Source of the DNA: Spartobacteria bacterium UBA695
GTDB taxonomy: Bacteria > Verrucomicrobiota > Verrucomicrobiia > Chthoniobacterales > Chthoniobacteraceae
NCBI GenBank assembly: GCA_002298145.1
Contig: DBMP01000010.1
Span: 62,001-126,000 of the forward strand
Direction of reading: 5' to 3'
DNA: 64,000 bases
Positions within the stretch are counted from its first letter, which is position 1. Every line of letters starts with the position of its first letter. The notes beneath the pieces are model-generated. The model saw nothing but the letters and a program-made list of their open reading frames with translations, searched no databases and was not told the DNA's origin. Below, in pieces: positions 18,211 through 26,670 of this stretch. A program made the translations under genes and the position numbers.

Positions 18211-19905
18211 CTACAAAGCCGCCGCCGGATCCACCGGTTTCGGCTCGCCCACGATCTCCCAAGCGCGCTCCAGCGAGGCGTCGATGTTGGGGCAGAGGTT
18301 ATCCAAGCCGACTTTGTCCACAAAGCCCGCGTTGAAAAGCACCTTCATCGGCTGCGCCTGCACGCCGCTTAAGATCAGCTTCGTGTTGCGCCGCGAGAAC
18401 TTGTGCCAGAGGATCTCCAGCGCCCGCAAGCCCGTGCCGTCAATGGCCGGGACCGCCCGCATCCGGAAAATCACGATCCGGGGGGTAAGCTCCGCGCTGT
18501 CGAGTGCATCTTCGAGCTTCTCCGCCACGCCGAAGAAGAACGGCCCCTCGATGCGGTAAACCAGCACGCCTTCCGGCACTGGTTTATCGCGAATCGAATC
18601 GCCGCCCAGGCCCACGTCGCTCTCTTCGGTAATCAGCCGCACATGCGTAATGGCCTCCATCTGCTTGACGAAGAGGATAAAGGCCAGCGCCAGCCCGAGA
18701 CCGACGGCGATGCTCAAATCAAACGCCACCGTCATCGCAAACGTCACGAGCAGCACCAGGTAATCGCCTTTGGGTCCGCGGGCCATGTCCTTGAAGTTGA
18801 GCCAGTCGCCCATGCGGAAGGCCACCACCAGCAGCACAGCGGAGAGCGAGGCCAGGGGCAAATACTGCGCCAGCGGGGCTGCCACCAGCACTACCACGAC
18901 CAGCGTGAGGGCATGGACGATCCCCGCCACGGGCGTCCGGCCGCCGCTGCGGATATTCGTGGCCGTCCGGGCAATCGCGCCCGTGGCCGAGATGCCGCCG
19001 AAGAAGGGGCAGATGAAATTGGCAATACCCTGGCCCATCAGCTCCTGGTTGGAGTCATGCCGCGTCTCGATCATCCCATCGGCCACCATCGCCGAGAGCA
19101 GCGATTCGATGGCCCCGAGCATAGCGATCGTCAGCGCCGGGCCCATGAGCTGCTGGAAACGCTCGAAACTGAGGTTCGGCCAATGCAGGCTGGGCAGGCC
19201 GACCATGGCGTCGGCTCCGAATTTCGACCCGATGGTGGCCACCGAGTCCCCCGGGTTCCAGAGGAAAACCAGCACCGCTCCTAGAAGGATCGTGACAATC
19301 GAGGGGGGCACGCGGCTCCAACGCTTGGGCCAGCGCACAATGACGGCCAGCGAAAAGAGCCCCACGGCGAGGTTCTGCCATTTGGTCTGCGAAAGATGCG
19401 TCAGGATGCCCCAGAATTGCGAAAGCGCCTCGGCGGGGAGCTTTACCTCCAGCCCGAGGAGCTGCTTGAGCTGCCCCACGGCGATCACCACGGCGATGCC
19501 GCTGGTAAACCCAGCCACGACGGGGTAGGGGATGAACTTGATCAAGCCCCCGAGCCGGAAGGCCCCGATGGCAAAGAGAAACACGCCCGCCATCATTGTG
19601 GCCAGCGCCAGGCCGTCGTAGCCGTAGGTGGCGGAGATGGCAAAGAGGATCGGGACAAACGCCCCGGTGGGGCCGCCGACCTGCACCATGCTGCCGCCGA
19701 AAGCGGAAATCAGGAACCCGGCGATGATCGCCGTCCACATGCCCTGGCTGGGCGTCGCTCCGGAGGCGATGCCGAAGCCGATGGCCAGCGGGATGGCGAT
19801 GATGCCGACAGTCATTCCGGCGATGACGTCGGTAACGAGCGTTTTGCGCCGGTAGCCTTTGATGGCATCCAGCAAGACAGGGCGAAAGAAGCTTAAAGAA
19901 CTCAC
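18211..19905 (-). CDS. SulP/SLC26-family anion transporter with STAS domain
   Basis: A 564-residue SulP permease for sulfate, bicarbonate or related anions. The membrane domain (about residues 25-410) contains the signature GLYTAIIAGF-like GMWTAIIAGFLISAFGGS with VQVGGPTGAF, and the C-terminal cytoplasmic STAS domain (about 435-550) shows VIFRMRAVPAIDGTGLRALE. The likely start is GTG at 19905, which begins near FFRPVLLDAIKGY; a TTG two codons earlier is an alternative. The gene seems monocistronic. Substrate cannot be decided; no sulfate-assimilation or carbonic anhydrase gene is adjacent. Confidence 0.88.
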   Translation of the reverse strand: MSSLSFFRPVLLDAIKGYRRKTLVTDVIAGMTVGIIAIPLAIGFGIASGATPSQGMWTAIIAGFLISAFGGSMVQVGGPTGAFVPILFAISATYGYDGLALATMMAGVFLFAIGAFRLGGLIKFIPYPVVAGFTSGIAVVIAVGQLKQLLGLEVKLPAEALSQFWGILTHLSQTKWQNLAVGLFSLAVIVRWPKRWSRVPPSIVTILLGAVLVFLWNPGDSVATIGSKFGADAMVGLPSLHWPNLSFERFQQLMGPALTIAMLGAIESLLSAMVADGMIETRHDSNQELMGQGIANFICPFFGGISATGAIARTATNIRSGGRTPVAGIVHALTLVVVVLVAAPLAQYLPLASLSAVLLVVAFRMGDWLNFKDMARGPKGDYLVLLVTFAMTVAFDLSIAVGLGLALAFILFVKQMEAITHVRLITEESDVGLGGDSIRDKPVPEGVLVYRIEGPFFFGVAEKLEDALDSAELTPRIVIFRMRAVPAIDGTGLRALEILWHKFSRRNTKLILSGVQAQPMKVLFNAGFVDKVGLDNLCPNIDASLERAWEIVGEPKPVDPAAAL

Positions 19906-20032
19906 GGGCAAGGGCGGATAGTAGAAACGATGAGCCCCGCTCAGGGCAAGGCTGGACGCTGTGTGGATTTTGGCTTTGCCGGGGTGGATTTTGCGCTGGG
20001 GCCGCGAGGGAAGGTCGCTGGCGAAAGCCGAA

Positions 20033-20064
20033 AAAAAACGCCCGGGATAGCCCAGGCGTTTTTT
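20033..20064 (-). terminator. Terminator downstream of rpoD
   Basis: A near-perfect hairpin (ACGCC-C-GGG paired with CCC-A-GGCGT) is flanked by A6 and T6, so it can act on either strand. It lies 57 bp after the rpoD stop. A second inverted repeat (GAAACGTT at 20076-20083 with AACGTTTC at 20092-20099) lies between the two and may add to the structure. Confidence 0.85.
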
Positions 20065-20120
20065 AAAGAATCCGCGAAACGTTTGTTTCCTAACGTTTCC
20101 CTGCGCTGCCTAGGTTTCTC

Positions 20121-22019
20121 CTAGTAAGCGTCGGCTTCCAGGAAGCCCTCCAACTGGCGGATACGCGTCGGGTGACGCATCTTCCGGAGCGCCTTGGCTT
20201 CGATCTGCCGGATGCGCTCGCGTGTGACTTTGAACTGGCGGCCCACTTCCTCCAGCGTGCGGCTGTAGCCGTCCACGAGGCCGAAGCGCTGTTCGAGCAC
20301 CTGGCGTTCGCGTTCGGTCAGCGTGTCGAGCACGTCTTTGATCTTTTCCTTGAGGAGCACGATGGCCGTCATGTCCGACGGGTTCTCGGCACCCTTGTCT
20401 TCGATGAAGTCGCCGAAGGAGGTGTCGTCGCTGTCACCCACGGGCGACTGAAGCGAGATCGGCTGCTGGGCCATCTTGAGGACGGCCCGGACGCGCTCCA
20501 CGGGGAGCTGGATTTCCTCGGCAACTTCCTCGGGGTTCGGCTCGCGGCCGTACTCCTGGACGAGCTGCTTCTGCACCCGCATCAGTTTGTTGATCGTCTC
20601 GATCATGTGGACCGGGATGCGGATCGTGCGGGCCTGGTCGGCGATGGAACGGGTGATGGCCTGGCGAATCCACCACGTGGCGTAGGTGGAGAATTTGTAG
20701 CCGCGGCGGTATTCGAATTTCTCGACTGCCTTCATGAGGCCCATGTTGCCTTCCTGGATCAAGTCGAGGAAGGAGAGGCCGCGGTTGGTGTACTTCTTGG
20801 CAATCGAGATAACCAGGCGCAGGTTGGCCTCAACCATCTCGGTCTTGGCCTTGAGCGCCTTGCGCAGCCACGATTTGAGGGACTGGTACTCGGTGGCGAA
20901 TTCCTCGGGAGCCAGCCAAGTGCGGGACTGGATTTCCTTCTGCTTGGTCAGGTAGGCGTTGGCGGCTTCGGGCTTGCCGGAGTTGACGCGCTTGGCGATC
21001 TCGTCGCGCAGGAAGCAGGCGGTGCGGTACTCCTGGTCGGCGATGTTGACGAACTCCTCGGTGACTTTCTGCTTGAAGTAGAACTTCGGGTAGAGCTTCT
21101 GCAGGGCCGCGTGGGCTTTGGTAAAATCCTGGAGAGCCTTGGTCTGGCCCGGCTTGGTGGTCTGGGCCATGTAGGCCTTGTAGGTGGTGGCGGCTTCGGT
21201 GGCGGCTTTTTCGACCTGTTCGCAAAGCTTCGGCAGGGCCTTCATGTAGCGCTCGCGGCTCTCGATCTTTTTATCGAGAATGACGCGGTCGAAGCGTTCG
21301 CGGCCTTCGTTGAGCTTGCAGGCGAGGTCGAGGTAGGCGCGGGCGATGAATCCGAAGCGGTTGACGAATTTCTGGACGCTCAGCTCGGCTTCCTCGATGC
21401 GCTTGGAGATTTCCACTTCCTGCTCACGGGTGAGCAGCGGCACCTGGCCCATCTGCTTCAAGTACATCCGGACGGGGTCGTCGAGGATGTCGAGCTTGGC
21501 GTCGCTCTTGTCTTCCTCTTCCTCGTCGTCCGAGTCTTTCTTGCCGTCCTTGTAGCTGTCGACCTGGGAGGCGTCGATGATATCGATCTCCATGCCGCGC
21601 AGGCGGGTGAAGATGGCTTCCATTTCGTCCGGCTCGTTGACGCTCTCAGGGAGGGCTTCATTGAGGTCGTCGAAGGTGAGGTAGCCCTGTTCCTTCGCGA
21701 GCTTGATCAGTTCGCGGAGTTTCTCGGCCATTTCAGGTGCGTCGACGCTAAAGGCCGGGGCCGGAGTGGCCGGGCTGGCGTGCTTGGCCTCGGCTTTTGG
21801 AGCGGCCTTTGAGGGCGCGGCCTTGGCCTTGGAGGTCGCCGCCGCCTTTGGGGCGGGTTTGGCCTTTACGGGAGCCGCCGCTTTCGCCGGTACGGCTTTG
21901 GTTGAAGATGCTGCTGCGACCGCGGGTGCGTGAGCCTTACTGGCGGGGGTGGTGGGTTCGTTTTTCGCAGCCGGGGCGTGTTTAGAAGCGGGAGAAGAAG
22001 AAGTTTTCTTGGTGGTCAT
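20121..22019 (-). CDS. rpoD: Primary RNA polymerase sigma factor
   Basis: The 632-residue housekeeping sigma-70. Regions in order: 1.1 (about 97-150), an acidic linker (DSDDEEEEDKSD, about 162-173), 1.2 starting DPVRMYLKQMG at 181, a non-conserved region, region 2 with LRLVISIAKKYTNRG and the -10 recognition segment YATWWIRQAITRSIADQ, region 3 with RIPVHMIETINKL, and region 4.2 with TLEEVGRQFKVTRERIRQIE. The first 95 residues form a low-complexity Ala/Lys/Pro extension absent from most RpoD proteins. It follows dnaG by 174 bp, the usual dnaG-rpoD pairing. Confidence 0.96.
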   Translation of the reverse strand: MTTKKTSSSPASKHAPAAKNEPTTPASKAHAPAVAAASSTKAVPAKAAAPVKAKPAPKAAATSKAKAAPSKAAPKAEAKHASPATPAPAFSVDAPEMAEKLRELIKLAKEQGYLTFDDLNEALPESVNEPDEMEAIFTRLRGMEIDIIDASQVDSYKDGKKDSDDEEEEDKSDAKLDILDDPVRMYLKQMGQVPLLTREQEVEISKRIEEAELSVQKFVNRFGFIARAYLDLACKLNEGRERFDRVILDKKIESRERYMKALPKLCEQVEKAATEAATTYKAYMAQTTKPGQTKALQDFTKAHAALQKLYPKFYFKQKVTEEFVNIADQEYRTACFLRDEIAKRVNSGKPEAANAYLTKQKEIQSRTWLAPEEFATEYQSLKSWLRKALKAKTEMVEANLRLVISIAKKYTNRGLSFLDLIQEGNMGLMKAVEKFEYRRGYKFSTYATWWIRQAITRSIADQARTIRIPVHMIETINKLMRVQKQLVQEYGREPNPEEVAEEIQLPVERVRAVLKMAQQPISLQSPVGDSDDTSFGDFIEDKGAENPSDMTAIVLLKEKIKDVLDTLTERERQVLEQRFGLVDGYSRTLEEVGRQFKVTRERIRQIEAKALRKMRHPTRIRQLEGFLEADAY

Positions 22020-22193
22020 ACCCAGGCGATTTCAGACCTTTGTGTTCAAGCCGCCCAAAATACAATTTAGGGGGAGCCGACAAAGGCCCGGTAATATGAG
22101 TAAGGGTTTAAAGGAGGTCAAGGGATTGTTTTCGAAACGCAAGATTTTTATCAGTTTGCCAGGAGGAGAATAGATGAAGCGTTTTTCATGCCG

Positions 22194-23996
22194 TCAGGCT
22201 CTTAAGGTGGCGAGCTGGCGCTGAATTTCCAGAACTTCTCTTTGCAAACGCACGGTTTCCTCGGGATCGAGCCCGCTTTGATGCAGGCGGGCGGTGGCAG
22301 CTTCGCGTTTTTGCTCCAGGGTGCGGCGTTCCAGGTCGCGCCAGCAGTCCGAGGCGACCCGGAGCGGGTCTTCCGGAAGGGAACGTACTTCCAGCAGCCC
22401 CGCGAGGGCGGCTTGCTCGCCGGTGTTGAGCGTGGAAAGCCAGGCGGAGACGGCGGCGGGTTCAGCGGGGTTGAGGTTCGCCTTCAGGAGCAGGACGAGC
22501 AGCTCGGCCTCGGGCAGTTCCGCGAGGAGCGCCTCCCAGGGTTGCTCCAGGAGCCACCCCCGGCCCTCCGGGGAGGTCAGGGCAAGGATGCAAAGAAGGC
22601 GCGTGGTATTGGAGAGCGCCACGGGCTCGGGAGCGGGCGGCTGTTCGGGTTCGGATGCGTCGCCGGAGGGTTCAGCATACCGGGCGGGCGCTTCTTTGAC
22701 CAGGGCCAGGAAGGACTCGGGCGACATTTCGAGGCGGCTGGCAACGTTATGGACGATGGCGTCGCGCAGCACCGGGTCGGCCACGAGCGAAACGCTGGCG
22801 GCCATCTGCCGGGCAAAATTGGTCCGGCCTCGGGGCGTGGCGAATTCCGGGCTGGCCGCGCCGCGCTCCAGCTTGTAATCGAAGAAATCCCGGGCGCCGT
22901 CGATGCGGCTGGCAAAGGCCTCGGGCCCCTCTGCGCGGATGAGCGAATCCGGGTCGTGCCCGCCGGGCATCTCAGCCACGCGAACGGACAGCCCGGCCTC
23001 CAGCAGCGGCGGTAGCGATTTTTCCGCCGCTTTCATTCCCGCCGCGTCGGCGTCAAAACAGAGAACAACGTCGTCCACGTAGCGCTTGAGGACCCGGGCG
23101 TGCCGGGCGGTGAACGCGGTGCCCTGGGCGGCGGTCACATTGGTTACTCCGGCCTCGAAGGCGGTGATGAGGTCGATCTGCCCCTCCAGCACGATGGCGG
23201 TTTTCTTGTCGATGAGCGCCCGTTTCGTTTTGTGAAGGCCGAAGAGCACCTTGCCTTTAATAAAGATGGGCGTTTCGGGCGAATTGACGTACTTGCCGCC
23301 AAAGGCCTCGGCGCTCAAGACGCGGCCGCTAAAGGCGATCACCTGGCCGATGTCGTCGCAGATCGGGAACATCAGGCGGTCGCGGAAGCGGTCGTAGAGA
23401 TCCCCGATCCGGCGCTCCTGGTCGTCTTTCTTAAAGGTGACAAGCCCGCTGGCGATCAGTTCGTCGTCGCGGTAGCCGTTGGCGCGCGCCCAGCGGGTGA
23501 AGGCGTCCCAGGCGTCGGGCGAATAACCGAGGTTCCAGTCCTTGGCCACTCCGGAATTGAGCCCGCGCCCTTTGAGGTAATCCCGGGCATGCTGCGCGGA
23601 CTGGCTGCGCAGGAGCTGCTTGTGAAACCACTCAGCCGTGGCGGCGTGAAGTGACAGAAGTCGCGTTCGCAGAGACTGTTCCGCGAGTTCTTCCGTAGAA
23701 AGCGGTTCATCTTCCACACGGATTCCGGCCCGGGCTCCGAGGCGTTTGACGGCTTCAGGAAACGTCAGGTTCTCGTAAAGCTGGACAAATTTGATCACCC
23801 CGCCGCCCGCGCCGCACCCGAAGCACTTGAAGGTCTGCCGGGCGGGATTGACGTTGAAAGAGGGCGTTTTCTCCTGGTGAAAGGGGCAGCGGGCCTTGTA
23901 GGCCGATCCGGCACGCTTGAGCGGGAAATAGCCTGAAATCACGTCAACGATGTCATTCGCCTGGGCGATTTGTTCGATGAGGTGTTCGGGAATCAT
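22194..23996 (-). CDS. dnaG: DNA primase
   Basis: DnaG makes RNA primers for replication. The 600-residue product has the N-terminal CHC2 zinc finger (CPFHQEKTPSF and CFGCGAGG, about residues 37-65), the primase core with YFPLKRAGSAYK, and the TOPRIM domain with VLEGQIDLI and FDADAAG carrying the metal-binding acidic residues. The C-terminal helicase-binding region (about 450-600) is Ala/Leu/Glu-rich and divergent, as is usual. It is the upstream member of the dnaG-rpoD pair; rpsU, often found with them, is absent here. Confidence 0.95.
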   Translation of the reverse strand: MIPEHLIEQIAQANDIVDVISGYFPLKRAGSAYKARCPFHQEKTPSFNVNPARQTFKCFGCGAGGGVIKFVQLYENLTFPEAVKRLGARAGIRVEDEPLSTEELAEQSLRTRLLSLHAATAEWFHKQLLRSQSAQHARDYLKGRGLNSGVAKDWNLGYSPDAWDAFTRWARANGYRDDELIASGLVTFKKDDQERRIGDLYDRFRDRLMFPICDDIGQVIAFSGRVLSAEAFGGKYVNSPETPIFIKGKVLFGLHKTKRALIDKKTAIVLEGQIDLITAFEAGVTNVTAAQGTAFTARHARVLKRYVDDVVLCFDADAAGMKAAEKSLPPLLEAGLSVRVAEMPGGHDPDSLIRAEGPEAFASRIDGARDFFDYKLERGAASPEFATPRGRTNFARQMAASVSLVADPVLRDAIVHNVASRLEMSPESFLALVKEAPARYAEPSGDASEPEQPPAPEPVALSNTTRLLCILALTSPEGRGWLLEQPWEALLAELPEAELLVLLLKANLNPAEPAAVSAWLSTLNTGEQAALAGLLEVRSLPEDPLRVASDCWRDLERRTLEQKREAATARLHQSGLDPEETVRLQREVLEIQRQLATLRA

Positions 23997-24110
23997 AGAG
24001 GGAAGCCCTCACCTTAGGGGGCGTCGGGGAAAACATCAACATTCGGAATTGCCCCGGGACGGCCTTTGGGGCCATGATCAGGGTGCGCCTTATATAAAAG
24101 AGCGCCCTTT

Positions 24111-24500
24111 ATGCTCCAATACCTTTCCATAGCCCTTGGCGGGGCCCTGGGGACCCTGGGCCGCTTCTGGCTCTCCGGGTTCGTTGCGGAGCGAGCCGGG
24201 ACGACCTTTCCGCTCGGCACGCTGCTCGTCAATATCAGCGGCTGCCTGGTGATCGGCTTTTTTTCCACCCTGACCGCTCCGGAGGGCCGTTTTATGGTCA
24301 GCCCCACGCTCCGGGAGTTCGTCATGCTCGGCATCTGCGGCGGCTACACCACCTTTTCATCCTTCAGCCTGCAAACGCTCACCCTGGCCCGCAACGGGGA
24401 ATGGCTGGCGGCGGGAGCCAACACGGTGCTCTCGGTCGCCCTCTGTTTCGCGGCAGTTTGGCTGGGGCACGTCCTGGCACTCACCATTAACCGCTCCTAA
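24111..24500 (+). CDS. crcB: Fluoride channel CrcB/FluC
   Basis: The 129-residue, four-helix protein exports fluoride as an antiparallel dimer. It has the family motifs GGALGTLGRFWL near the N-terminus, PLGTLLVNISGC with the pore Asn, and GGYTTFSSFSLQ, which includes the pore-lining Phe/Thr/Ser residues. It is divergent from dnaG and 5 bp upstream of a DUF190 gene on the same strand. I looked for the fluoride riboswitch in the 114-bp leader but could not match the consensus. Confidence 0.94.
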   Translation: MLQYLSIALGGALGTLGRFWLSGFVAERAGTTFPLGTLLVNISGCLVIGFFSTLTAPEGRFMVSPTLREFVMLGICGGYTTFSSFSLQTLTLARNGEWLAAGANTVLSVALCFAAVWLGHVLALTINRS

Positions 24501-24505
24501 ACCCC

Positions 24506-24850
24506 ATGGATCCACTTCCTCAGGAATCGATGCTCCTGCGCATCTTCATCGGCGAAAGCGACCGGGCTGGCCACCGGCCCCTGTATGAGGAGCTCGTTAT
24601 GAAGGCGAGGGAACTCCACCTCGCCGGAGCTACGGTATTGCGGGGATCGCTCGGCTTCGGAGCCTCCAGCCGGGTGCACACGGCCAAGATATTGCGGCTC
24701 TCCATGGACCTGCCGATCGTGATCGAGATCATCGACAGCAAGGAAAAGATCGAGTCGTTTCTCCCGATCCTGGACCAATACCTCAAGGGCGGAATCGCCA
24801 CCCTGGAGCCCATCCAGGTGCTGCATTACCGCTCCAGCAGCGAGGCCTAA
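24506..24850 (+). CDS. DUF190 PII-like protein
   Basis: A 114-residue DUF190 protein, a PII-like trimeric fold. Family features: MLLRIFIGESDRAGHRPLYE near the N-terminus, LAGATVLRGSLGFGASS (the alpha-hairpin loop), and PIVIEIIDSKEKIESFLP. Genes for DUF190 are very often next to crcB, as here, and a role in sensing or modulating fluoride response is a reasonable inference, not a demonstrated one. Spacing of 5 bp implies translation coupled to crcB. Confidence 0.88.
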   Translation: MDPLPQESMLLRIFIGESDRAGHRPLYEELVMKARELHLAGATVLRGSLGFGASSRVHTAKILRLSMDLPIVIEIIDSKEKIESFLPILDQYLKGGIATLEPIQVLHYRSSSEA

Positions 24851-25578
24851 AAAGGTCGATCCTTCGCTCTGCGAACTACCTGGCGTAAAAAGCTTCGCAC
24901 CACGAACTACCTGAACCGGCTATCACGTTCAATGTCCGGGGTGTCATACACCGATTTTGGGTGAAAAATGGCATTATGGAATAGGGGACTTACATACACC
25001 CACAGAGGAGAATTCTTGATTTCTTGCGTCGGATGCTTCGCAGGGCAAACTACCCATTCACAGGCCTCTGAAAGTTATTCCCGGGCGGATATCCCGGGGG
25101 TTGGAGGGTGGGTTTGAGGCTCGGCGGGGACCGTGCGGCAGGGGTGCTGAGGGGAGCTCCAAGCGTAAGCTTAAGGAGAAGATAGCGGGCGTGATCCCAA
25201 AACGGCGCATAGCGGCATCTGCGGCGCGACAATCAACCGGCACGGAGAACGGTCGGGTCGCGGTCCGTGTGAACCGGCCATTATCCGCAAGTTACTCACA
25301 AGGCCCAAAAGCCACCCATGAACAACTCCGACGAAAACCAGCCTCCAAAGGGGAGCGTCAATTTATTCCACAACTTATTAACACCCAGGCAACCACCCCT
25401 CCCACAATCACATATCAACAACATCATACAATATATGTTATGTTAAATTGACAAACGTAGGCTTTTGCGGGTCGGCTGAATGAGGAGATTTCTGCGGTCT
25501 TTGGTGGGACTTTGCGGGCCGATAGTTCGCGGAGCGAAGCACTATGGGCAAGATCGTTCGCCCCGCGAACTAACTCGG
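24851..25578. other. 728-bp spacer with short palindromic repeats, no convincing gene
   Basis: No open frame here has coding character; the longest (25101-25451, plus) has no recognisable domain. The spacer holds several copies of a 20-bp repeat (listed separately), a hairpin with GGTGT/ACACC arms near 24940, a CCCGGG direct pair near 25080-25098, and an AT-rich stretch (about 25360-25455) that contrasts with the GC-rich surroundings. It might carry promoters for the amidotransferase or simply be repeat-rich junk between convergent units. Confidence 0.6.
24861..25574. repeat. Family of about five 20-bp REP-like repeats
   Basis: Copies on the plus strand at 24861-24880, 24892-24911, 25035-25054 and 25555-25574, and on the minus strand at 25521-25540, share the pattern GCTTCGC-N3/4-CGAACTACC. 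The core TTCGC-NNN-GCGAA is itself a small palindrome. The last two copies face each other and form a stem (25523-25538 with 25557-25572, one or two mismatches) just after the stop of the Cys-rich gene. This is like REP/BIME elements of other bacteria. Confidence 0.65.
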
Positions 25579-25812
25579 TTAGATCCGGTCGTGGATCCCC
25601 ATGACCCCGGCGTGTTCCGCGCAGTGGGCACAACAGTACACTTCGTCCCCGGCCTGCACTCCGTGGCCGATGACTCGGCACCCGCAGTGGCCGCATTCCG
25701 GGGCCAAGGCGTGAATGGCGCACTCGAAGCTGTCGAAGTGATGCACTGCACCCCCTTCGATGGCGATATCGAGCGTCCTGTCGTAATCGTTACCGCAGAC
25801 TTCGCATTTCAT
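25579..25812 (-). CDS. Cysteine-rich zinc-binding protein, 77 residues
   Basis: The 77-residue protein starts MKCEVCGNDYDRTLDI and has nine Cys residues plus several His, arranged as CEVC, then HHFDSFECAIHAL, CGHCGC, and a final CCAHCAEH. The pattern is a small treble zinc-ribbon or metallothionein-like protein; similar short proteins are widely scattered in bacteria, and I do not know a proven role. The frame continues upstream but without Cys pattern, so the ATG at 25810-25812 is taken as the start. Its stop lies next to the palindromic repeat pair at 25521-25574. Confidence 0.75.
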   Translation of the reverse strand: MKCEVCGNDYDRTLDIAIEGGAVHHFDSFECAIHALAPECGHCGCRVIGHGVQAGDEVYCCAHCAEHAGVMGIHDRI

Positions 25813-25938
25813 ACGCCCACAACTTCGCCCGGCTCGCTCTGTACGGGCGCATGCCGGGCCCCTCCGGGAGCGCCCGGGGAAAAAGACTTCCTCTTTGCTG
25901 GCAAAAATCTCCCGAAACTGCTCTATTCCTCGAGCGTC

Positions 25939-26625
25939 ATGCACATTCACTCGTTTCATCATGCGCCGAGCGAGGGCCTTGGCGCGATCGCCGCCTGGGC
26001 TCAGCGCAAGGGGCACACTCTGAGCGCCACGCATTTTTACCGCGGAGAATTGCCGCCTTCCCTGGACGATGTGGACTGGTTGATCGTCATGGGCGGGCCG
26101 ATGAACATCTACGAGCACCGCAACCACCCCTGGCTGGTCCCAGAAAAAGAGGCCATCGCGCAGGCCATCGCGCAAAAGAAACGCCTCCTGGGCATTTGCC
26201 TCGGCTCGCAGCTGATCGCCGACGTACTCGGCGGCAAGGTGGCTCAGAATCCGGAGGTCGAAATCGGCTGGTTCCCGATCCAGGTCGACCCGAACGCCGC
26301 CCCTGCCTTTGCCGGTTTTCCGGCCGAATTAACGCCGCTGCACTGGCATGGCGACACCTTCACCATCCCGCCCGGAGCGGTCCATGTCGCCTCCAGCGCT
26401 GCCTGCCGCAACCAGGCTTATGCTTTTGGAACGCGCATCGTCGGGCTGCAATTTCACCCGGAGGTGGAGGCCTCGGATGTGAAGGATTTCGTGCAAGCGG
26501 AGGGCGACCTGGGCAAAGGCAAATACATCCAGACCAGCACAGCCATCATCCAATCGGCTTCGCGCTACTTTCCGGCGATCCATGCCGCGCTGGAGTCGCT
26601 CCTCGACGCCATCGAGGCCACCTGA
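25939..26625 (+). CDS. Class I glutamine amidotransferase-like protein
   Basis: A 228-residue stand-alone GATase1 domain. The nucleophile elbow GICLGSQLIA (Cys at about residue 85), the oxyanion region VMGGPMNIYEH and the catalytic His in GLQFHPEVEA are all present. Stand-alone proteins of this kind, annotated GMP-synthase-like, include gamma-glutamyl hydrolases of small amines, but the acceptor is unknown here. The ATG at 25939 opens with MHIHSFHHAPSEGLG, a typical family start; the frame continues far upstream without conservation. Divergent from the Cys-rich gene, convergent with the BASS transporter. Confidence 0.82.
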   Translation: MHIHSFHHAPSEGLGAIAAWAQRKGHTLSATHFYRGELPPSLDDVDWLIVMGGPMNIYEHRNHPWLVPEKEAIAQAIAQKKRLLGICLGSQLIADVLGGKVAQNPEVEIGWFPIQVDPNAAPAFAGFPAELTPLHWHGDTFTIPPGAVHVASSAACRNQAYAFGTRIVGLQFHPEVEASDVKDFVQAEGDLGKGKYIQTSTAIIQSASRYFPAIHAALESLLDAIEAT

Positions 26626-26670
26626 TTCCCCCTACTCCCCTGCCCCGGCCAGCCCGGTTTTGGGGGGCGG

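Noticed and set aside
24000..24110. Fluoride riboswitch in the crcB leader
   Set aside because: I looked for the conserved crcB-motif core (GGCGAUGG and the 3' GCUGAU... helix) and could not match it. A structural search with the family model would decide.
25280..25400. Replication origin
   Set aside because: TTATCCGCA and TTACTCACA resemble DnaA boxes weakly, but there are mismatches, too few copies, and no dnaA or dnaN nearby.
25101..25451. 116-codon open frame in the repeat-rich spacer
   Set aside because: No domain, low-complexity basic composition and overlap with repeats; not supported as a gene.
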